Assembly (NCBI GenBank): GCA_026225945.1
Contig: JAMJFZ010004031.1
Span: 8,198,001-8,262,000 of the forward strand
Origin: Cricetomys ansorgei
Taxonomy: Eukaryota > Chordata > Mammalia > Rodentia > Nesomyidae
Direction of reading: 5' to 3'
Length of the DNA: 64,000 bases
Numbering within the stretch: the first letter of the stretch is position 1; each line of letters opens with the position of its first letter. Positions 57,774-64,000 of this stretch are shown in pieces. Under the pieces are notes generated by a model. The model did not search any database, was not told the origin of the DNA, and was given only the letters and a program-made list of their open reading frames with translations. Position numbers and translations under genes: made by a program.

Positions 57774-58080
57774 GAAAGCTGGAGAGACGGCTCAGTGGGA
57801 AGAGTATTTGCTGCACACACATGGAGAAAGACATCAGATTCCAGCACCCATGAAAATGCCAGGCATGGCCACGGACAACTATAATCCCAGTTTCCTGGGA
57901 TCTCGAGGGCTTGCTAGCTGCCAGCTGACCTCCAGTGAAGGAATAAGGTGGAGCGTGATCTAACAGAACACCAGCATCTCCGGCCTCCGTGTTTCCCTTG
58001 CTCATATGCCACACTCAGCGCTCACACGTACGTGCGCAACGCACACACAGACACACACACCAATCCACACACAAATAAGA
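57774..58080 (+). repeat. B3-family SINE, near full length
   Basis: AAAGCTGGAGAGACGGCTCAG, 'ccagcacccatgaaaatgccaggcatggcc', 'gtggagcgtgatctaacagaacacc', and a CA-rich ACGTACGTGCGCAACGCACAC-type tail. Confidence 0.88.
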
Positions 58081-58149
58081 CTTGCTAATGCAATGTTCTT
58101 ATTAACAACTGTTAATTATGGAAAATAAAGAAAGCTATGAAGGGTTCTC

Positions 58150-58522
58150 ACCCTCATATAACATGCAACTCCGACTAGTGTTTTGGGACCAGTATTTCCT
58201 TCTCGTTTCTCTCTAGGCATTTTTTATGGTTGTGGTATTAGGTAAATAATATGTATCACAGTTGGGTGACTTTTTCACTTAACCATAAAAAACAGGAATT
58301 TCCTCATATTTCTATAAATTCTTACAAGAGTTTGCTAACTGTGCACTATTTTAATACTTGCATTCCATGACGGGGTCATATCATAAATTATTAGTCACAC
58401 CTCTACTGGCCATTTGGGTTATTTTTAATTTTTTGCTACTATGCACAATGCAGAAATATGTAACTTATGCACAGAACGATTTTCTAATTTATTTAGGGTA
58501 ATTTTCTTAATTTTGACCCCAG
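58150..58522 (-). repeat. ancient L1 (L1M-type) 3' fragment
   Basis: 'gtgactttttcacttaaccataaaa', 'ctactggccatttgggttatttttaattttttgctactatgcacaatgcag' and 'tttatttagggtaattttcttaattttgaccccagaaatgcaatc' are antisense L1M text. Confidence 0.7.
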
Positions 58523-58529
58523 AAATGCA

Positions 58530-58878
58530 ATCGTTTTTGACAGCTTCATTGAACACAGTTCGCATGCTATACAACCAACCTATTTATGGTACATAATTGA
58601 ATGTATACACATAGACCCATGTGTATGCAGGTATATGTAGCCAGCACCACAGTCAATATAGGAACATTGTTATTACCCAAAAAAGTAATTTAGCATATTT
58701 TAGCTGTCACTGGCTTCTCCCCAATTAAGGCTCCTCTACCACCAGAACTAACTGATAAAGAGTCTGCTTTCTGTTTCTGGAGATTTTCTTGTTCTGGATA
58801 TTTGATATGACTAGAACCATGTGTGGTTTTTTTAATTTGTTTCTTCCACTTAGTATGTTTTCTAGGATCATCCAACTA

Positions 58879-58960
<82 letters not shown>

Positions 58961-58963
58961 GTA

Positions 58964-58996
<33 letters not shown>

Positions 58997-59310
58997 TACT
59001 GGTTTATTCCTTTCTATAACCACATAATATTTTCTTATATGGATATACCACATTTTGTTTACACATTTGTCAGTTGATAGACATTTGAGTTGCTTCCACA
59101 CTTTGTCTTTTTATGAATGATGCTGCTACAAACGTTTGTGAACAAGTTTCTGTATGGACATGTGTCTCCATCTCTTGGATATGGATACCTAGAAACAGAA
59201 CTACAGGGATATGTGACTAGAAATATAGTTCTTGCTTGAAGGGTTTTGACACTTTTAAGTCTCTTAATGTGATATCATCAGACTGCTTTTCAGAAATGTT
59301 TTGGATTAAT
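58530..59310 (-). repeat. ancient L1 (L1M-type) fragment, interrupted by a microsatellite
   Basis: Ordered antisense L1M segments: 'gcttcattgaacacagttcgcatgctatacaacc', 'ctggatatttgatatgactagaaccatgtgtgg', 'ggatataccacattttgtttacacatttgtcagttgatagacatttgagttgcttccac', 'gaatgatgctgctacaaacgtttgtgaacaagtttctgtatggacatgtg'. A TG/TA array sits inside at 58880-58996. Confidence 0.8.
58880..58996. repeat. (TG)n(TA)n compound microsatellite
   Basis: About 16 TG units then about 22 TA units, an ACACGTATATATG interruption, and about 11 more TA units. It lies inside the L1M fragment. Confidence 0.95.
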
Positions 59311-59507
59311 TCTAATTTTGATCGAGAATTTTGCTAATAGTGCCAAGCGGTTGGTACTCAGGGAACAATGATGTCTCAAAGAAAAGACGAAACACTGCTG
59401 TCCAATAGAGATATAATGTGAGGCTGATAAGTAACTCTAAGAGTTAGGGAAGTCATGCTTTTTAGAGTAACAAAAAATAAATGAAATTAATTTTCCCCGT
59501 GTACTTT
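59311..59507. other. short unique stretch
   Basis: Nothing recognised; may be decayed L1. Confidence 0.45.
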
Positions 59508-59660
59508 TTGTTTCGTTTGAGACAGGATCTCATCATGTAACTCTGGCTAATCTCGAACTCACTAACCATTTTAGACCAGGCTGGCCACCTCAAACTCCGA
59601 GAGATTTGCCTGCCTCTGCCTCTCAAGGCTGGGATTACATGCATGTACCGTCTCATGAGG
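59508..59660 (-). repeat. B1-family SINE, moderately diverged
   Basis: 'gtttgagacaggatctcatcatgtaactctggctaatctcgaactcac', 'accaggctggccacctcaaactccgagagatttgcctgcctctgcctctcaaggctgggattac' is antisense B1 with a small duplication or insertion. Confidence 0.88.
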
Positions 59661-60061
59661 CTACTTTCCATAATGTGTTTTATTAAACGCTGTATCCAAA
59701 TTGTTCTGTTTTCAATCTGTAATTAAATTTACTTCAACTTGTAATTAAAATTATTAAAATAATAATTCAATAATATATTTTACATTTTTAATCATATTTC
59801 CTGAAGCCTGCTATGTATTTTATACTTCTACATGTCTCAGTTTACGGTTACTGTCACTTTTACTAATTACTATTACTACTACTCAGTTCGCTATTCACAT
59901 TTAAAGCTTCCGATAGCAGCAGTAGTTTCTGCTTTGGAAAGTGCAGATCCATAGTGTGGTGGTATCCACATTGGAAGGTAGTGGGAACCTTTTCAAAAAA
60001 CACCCTCACATTTATTTCCACTTATCATCATCATCTTTTTTATTTTTTTTTTTAAAGGCAG
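59661..60061. other. AT-rich unique sequence ending in a polypyrimidine tract
   Basis: AATTAAATTT and AATTAAAATTATTAAAATAATAATTC words near 59720-59770. It ends in a TCATCATC plus T-rich tract (60024-60053) and GGCAG, an acceptor-like end. Confidence 0.5.
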
Positions 60062-60106
60062 GAAGAAGAGTTAGCCAACCAAGAATGCCTCCAAAATGAA
60101 GAAAGG
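60062..60106 (+). CDS. candidate internal coding exon (45 nt), gene unknown
   Basis: A T-rich tract of about 25 nt ends in TTTAAAGGCAG, a good 3' splice site. Exactly 45 nt later AGG|GTGAGT is a strong donor. The phase-0 frame is fully open and reads EEELANQECLQNEER, a charged peptide of coiled-coil or linker character. The first frame starting at the G of GGCAG would stop. Length divisible by three with phase-0 ends fits a cassette microexon. I cannot name the protein. It could also be a noncoding RNA exon or a chance arrangement. Confidence 0.4.
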
Positions 60107-61400
60107 GTGAGTACTTTTGCTTTCACGTTCTCCTTCATAATTTCTACTTGGGAAACAACAACATCAGACATGTTGTTTGAATCTCTACTCTTTTACTCTA
60201 ATTAACCGGAACAGACTGTGGGGCTGCTTCCTCCTTAGAGCCACCGGGCTGTGATGAATGCTGAACGCTGATGCTAACATTCACCGTGCTGGAAAATAAT
60301 TTTCTTTATTGGGTCTTTAATGATGAAATGAACAGAAAAGTAGAAAAGGCAATAAATAGGTTGCACTGTGTTACACATTGGTGAAGCTATGTTTTCCAAT
60401 TTATTATTCACAACAAAGCATATTTAATCAGAGATTGTACAGAATCCCAGGACACCATGATTGTTGTATGGCAACTTCCTGCCATGCATAATTATTTTGC
60501 AGAAGCATATCAGGTCAGAGATGAAGCCGAGAATGGGGGAAAGAATCTCCATGGTGACCTCCGGCAGATTTTTTTTTTTTAAAGCATGCCAGTCAGTTGG
60601 CTAGTTATCACCACCTGGTGCTGCTGATGAGTCTAGTCCTGGAAACAAAGCCGCCCAGCATCCCACAGCAGACTGTCTGCAGCCCAGGGCTGGGGAGTCT
60701 TTGGGGTCTGCTGAACACTGGAAAATGCATTTTAAGGTATTCTGTGGATAACAGAAAACAAATTCCTTAGTTTGAGAGGCGTTGTATTGCTTGGAAAGTA
60801 TTGTCAGTGGTTGATTCGTCTGCACTGCTGTAAACTACATATTTTATTGTGTTCACAAAATAACTTTAAAGGCTTAAATAAGCTAAAACAATTCATTTGT
60901 AATATTCTTGGAGGAAGTCAATCCTGTTTTCCAAGAAAGCGATTTTACTACTGATTAAAACCACCTCTCAACAGTCTAAATAGACATCAAAGCTCAGTCA
61001 CTCATAACAAGAAATCTAGCACTGTTGAGGACTGCATTCAAATTTAAGTCATGGTTTTAGTTGTTTTTCTGTGAATTAAACCCCTTTCCTGGTAACAGGA
61101 ATAATGGGAATTGAGTTAATGGGAAAATTGACTTATGGGGCTGAAATGCCTGTCTTCAGTACTGTACAATGCTTCTCATTATTGCATCTTGTGCGCCCCG
61201 AGTTTAACAGGGCCGAGAATAGCAAATAAAAGGTCCAAGGTGTAGCAAGTCGCCAAGCATCAATTATGTGACCTGGCTGCCATGCTGTACTGAGACAGAA
61301 GCATGGCAGTCCCAGCAGTTGCTCGTACTCAGCGAAGAGGACTACAGTCACAGGAGAAGTAAGTAGTAGAAAACACTAAGATATTACCCCAAGAAGAAGC
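60107..61400. other. unique sequence, partly enhancer-like
   Basis: 60170-60330 has CTCTAATTAACCGG, GGAAAATAATTTTC and TCTTTAATGATG; 60400-60600 has CCATGCATAATTATTTTGC. Repeat-free. Downstream intron-like flank of the candidate exon. Confidence 0.4.
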
Positions 61401-61720
61401 TTAATTAATAGATCCTGCCCGTTGTGAATTTATTAATTCAATACATACGAAATGAGCACTAAGTATATTTAAAACACTATGCCAAGAACCACAGTTACAA
61501 AGATTGGATTTGTTACCTGCCCTAGGTAATACTGAAGCTCTTGGAGTGCCACCTGATGTGTGCCGGGACCATACTGCCTGGTAATCACTGCTTCCTCATC
61601 CGCCTCAGTCTCTTGGCTGTGAGCAGGTATACTATCTTACGCACATTTGTACCTCTGTGTTTAGCGTAGCGCCTACACCCAAGAGGTGCTCAGTGAATGT
61701 TTGCGGAGACGACCTCCTTC
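61401..61720. repeat. ancient mammalian repeat relics
   Basis: 'atttattaattcaatacatacgaaatgagcactaagtatatt...ctatgccaagaaccacagttacaaag' and '...gcgcctacacccaagaggtgctcagtgaatgtttg' recall L2/MIR-type repeat ends. Exact class not determinable by eye. Confidence 0.45.
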
Positions 61721-62035
61721 ATCTCCACCATTGCTGGCTTTCCAACCGTACTGTATGAGCCTAGAAGGTAGACACTTGCTTGCAAACTTTTTAATGCCAG
61801 TCAGGGGTGTTATTTATATAAGTAGTAGTTATGTCGACGTTCTTGTTAAGGTGTGAGTTGCTGCGTAATACCAAAATGCAGACATTTCACTCTTGATTTT
61901 AATAGGTTTCTTTAGTCGCAGGTGTGTGAAAAAATAATAGGTAATTGAGGGAAATAAGGCTATGAAAATGTACCTTTGTGAATGAGTGACATTACTCGCT
62001 ATTCAATGCTTTTTCTTTCTCTCTTTCTTTTTTTA
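61721..62035. other. unique noncoding sequence
   Basis: Nothing recognised. Confidence 0.5.
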
Positions 62036-62221
62036 TTTTGGTTTGGTTTGTTTTGGTTTGGTTTGGTTTGCTTTGGTTTTTCGAGACAGGACTTCTTTGT
62101 GTAGCCCCTTGGCCGTCCTGGGAACTCACTCCATAGATCGGGCTGGCCCTGAACCTACAGAGATCCACTTGCCTCTGCTTCCCACGTGCTGGGATTAAAG
62201 CATGCACCACCAAGCCCGGCT
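62036..62221 (-). repeat. B1-family SINE with (TTTGG)n tail
   Basis: Antisense B1: 'tttttcgagacaggacttctttgtgtagccccttggccgtcctgggaactcactcc...gagatccacttgcctctgcttcccacgtgctgggattaaagcatgcacc', preceded by a TTTGG repeat tail at about 62038-62078. Young-looking. Confidence 0.95.
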
Positions 62222-62690
62222 GAACCCTCTATTTTTCTATGAGATATAAACTGGAATGGCAACCAAAATAAGACCCAAAAAAGAGGTTTCTCATGAGTCT
62301 TTCTGAATCTTCACCATTTATCTTATATTCAGACTATTGTAGTATGTTCTTATATGAAGTCATCATAACTTTCCAATGACTACGTTTAAATTGGTTATGT
62401 AATCTGGGTGTGTTTCCCAGTTGTGTGGATGTGAAATAGTCGACATGAAGCAGTTCAGAAGACTGCAGTAGTGCCCTTGATAAAAATAGCTTCCCAGGAG
62501 CATTCTCTTTCTGATGTCCTGTGGAGTAGATCGAGCCTTGTTGTATTATTAATGGACTTTGTGAGGTGGTGCAGGCTTGCATCTGATACTTTGATAGGGT
62601 AGGTGGAGGCAGACTGTAGACATTCTTGTCTGTTGAAGCTGCTTGTAATCTATAGTCTGGAATCAACCTCTAACGGACAGCTTAATCCAA
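62222..62690. other. unique noncoding sequence
   Basis: The 110-codon minus frame at 62334-62666 has no signature. Confidence 0.45.
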
Positions 62691-62800
62691 GCATGATGAC
62701 TTTCCATTAATCTGTGATGATTTTTTATTTCCCATTATGAACTAACTATGTAAACACAAAAGAATTAGCAGAGCTGCTCTGAGAGGATTTAATTCTCAGG

Positions 62801-62814
62801 GCTCCCTCTGCTGG
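62801..62814 (-). promoter_or_regulatory. CTCF-like motif
   Basis: Minus strand reads CCAGCAGAGGGAGC, one mismatch to CCASYAGRKGGCRS, and is preceded by CCA on the minus strand. Same orientation as the site at 2654. Confidence 0.5.
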
Positions 62815-62926
62815 TGGTGAACGGTGACAAATGCGCAGAGAGCTGAAGAATGAGAGTAACGTCATTACTGCCGTGAATTTGCCATTTATATCAGAGCTAA
62901 ATTTACTGTTGGACACTCAAGCAGTC

Positions 62927-62945
62927 AAACCAAATGTTTTGGTTT
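62927..62945. other. perfect inverted repeat, 8-bp arms
   Basis: AAACCAAA and TTTGGTTT flank TGT. It lies beside TTTATAAAC in the enhancer-like block. Confidence 0.85.
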
Positions 62946-63060
62946 ATAAACTAGCCAGTTTTTCCACTAAAGATTAAGTGATATTCTTGTGGTTTGAATT
63001 AATTAGTCTTTTCATCCCAGAAAATTGAGCTATTTTGTATTTAAAATAAATATTTGCCAG

Positions 63061-63379
63061 AGTTATACTAAGTAATTTTTAACATTATTTATACAACTTA
63101 TTACCAACAGCTTATAGAACAGAAACTGAGCTGTTAATAGAGACGCAGTGAAGACTTAGTGGCTACCCAAACTTCTTCCCCTGCCTAGATAATCCCTATA
63201 CGGCATAAATACACCCCACAGAGCAACTGAGACATCTTAACGTAGCATATAGATTACATTAAAATTTGGAAAAGAATTTCAAAGTGGAGCCCTCTGAGGC
63301 TGAGTGCCCACGGACATGACTTTAGTAGCTATCTTCTGACACACATGCTAAGTTATACTTTTAGATTTAAAAAGTCCTT
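63061..63379. other. unique noncoding sequence
   Basis: AT-rich, nothing recognised. Confidence 0.5.
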
Positions 63380-63510
63380 GTCTATTTAGCATCACGTTAC
63401 CCTAACAATCCTTGAACTGGGACAGAAACTATTATCCCTCTTTGATAAATACAGGAACAGACATGAAAGAGGTTAAATAAGTGGTCCCAAATTACATACC
63501 TCTCTTAGTA
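63380..63510 (-). repeat. MIR-like ancient SINE fragment
   Basis: 'taacaatccttgaactgggacagaaactattatccctctttgataaatacaggaacagac...aggttaaataagtggtcccaaattaca' follows the antisense MIR order. Confidence 0.65.
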
Positions 63511-63596
63511 GAAAAGATCCTTGGGCTTATCCAACAAGACGCAAAAGGCCTCTGACCTTTGAGAGCTATTTAACAAAGACTTATCACGGAAAGCAC

Positions 63597-63682
63597 GGCT
63601 GGAGGTGTGGCTCTGTGGTAGGGGCTCTTGCCTGGCATGTATGAAGCCCCGTGTTGATTCACCACCACACACACCAAGTAGA
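63597..63682 (+). repeat. ID-type SINE (or B4 5' part)
   Basis: GGCTGGAGGTGTGGCTCTGTGG, 'taggggctcttgcctggcatgtatgaagccccgtgttgattcaccacc' is a tRNA-Ala-derived ID head with box A and box B spacing. No B1 part follows. Confidence 0.8.
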
Positions 63683-64000
63683 AATTACTTTGAACACTAT
63701 GTAGCTTTCAACAAATCATCTTATCATGGATTGCCTTTCCACATTTGTGCTTCACAGCACCCTACTTGCTTCTTAATAAACTCAGATCTTTTGAGTTCAT
63801 TAAAGTATACCTCAGGCAAATGTCTGCATTTTTAGTGAAACATCATCAATCGCACTAGGCAACAGGACAAACTCGCAGGTGTTCTCTATGTTCCAGTGTG
63901 CAGCTCGGGTTGATTATTCTTATGTCTGGTCACCGCTCTTCCCTGTAACCTTGACAGATCACATCTATAAATCCCTGTTCTCAGCTAAGGACCCTGGCAA
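63683..64000. other. unique noncoding sequence
   Basis: Nothing recognised to the end of the window. Confidence 0.5.

Larger units (their letters stand above)
62691..63060. other. candidate conserved noncoding element
   Basis: TTTCCATTAATCTGTGATG, GAGGATTTAATTCTC, a CTCF-like site, AGTAACGTCATTAC (CRE-like), a 19-bp palindrome and GAATTAATTAGTC lie within 370 bp of repeat-free DNA. Confidence 0.45.

Noticed and set aside
60606..60630. CACCACCTGGTGCTGCTG considered as a CTCF site
   Set aside because: It contains an E-box-like CACCTGGTG palindrome but not the CTCF core.
1..64000. CRISPR array, phage, plasmid or bacterial operon content
   Set aside because: SINEs, microsatellites and intron-like texture show mammalian nuclear DNA; no direct-repeat/spacer array or dense coding.

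Overview
The window reads as noncoding genomic DNA from a muroid rodent. The evidence is the repeat content: many B1, B2, B3 and ID/B4 SINEs, an Lx-type L1 3' end, and long polymorphic-looking microsatellites of CA, TG, GATA, GAAA and TA. The fresher B1 copies carry the form GATCTCTGTGAGTTC rather than the form typical of the house mouse, and there are no rat-type young ID copies. A cricetid (hamster, vole or deer mouse) is therefore the best guess, but this is inference from remembered consensus sequences.

No bacterial-type gene, tRNA, rRNA, CRISPR array or intact protein-coding gene was found. All open frames of 60 to 206 codons are explained by SINEs, microsatellites, a 26-bp minisatellite or chance. 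The only exon-like objects are two short candidates on the plus strand. One is a 45-nt phase-0 segment at 60062-60106, which encodes EEELANQECLQNEER between a polypyrimidine acceptor and a strong GTGAGT donor. The other is a 43-nt segment at 23956-23998. The window is best read as a gene desert or a very large intron. If the 60062 exon is real, the host gene runs on the plus strand.

Layout: 1-1.6 kb SINEs; 1.6-3.8 kb unique DNA with a CTCF-type motif and paired inverted CCAAT boxes; 3.8-4 kb GATA/GGAT array; 4-9.7 kb unique DNA with MIR and L1M relics; 9.7-9.9 kb CpG-studded TG array; 10-17 kb unique DNA, B3, an L1 3' end and a C-rich quadruplex tract; 17.34-17.60 kb CpG-rich 26-bp minisatellite; 17.9-18.75 kb strong enhancer-like block; 19.6-23.2 kb SINE cluster and a GGAA/GAAA purine array; 23-27.6 kb mixed; 27.6-35 kb almost free of young SINEs, with several enhancer-like AT-rich blocks; 35-36 kb B2, MaLR LTR and B3; 36-49 kb mainly unique with MIRs, a local duplication (43.1 and 44.1 kb) and enhancer-like blocks at 44.3-45.7 kb; 49.5-52 kb B3 followed by an enhancer-like block; 52.6-59.7 kb SINEs, ancient L1M fragments and TG/TA arrays; 59.7-64 kb candidate exon, then a block with CTCF-like and palindromic sites.

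There are no genes to place in a pathway. The plausible function of the window is long-range cis-regulation of a neighbouring or host gene. The enhancer-like blocks are called from composition, homeodomain-type TAAT motifs and absence of young repeats. No alignment could be run, so their conservation is a prediction.
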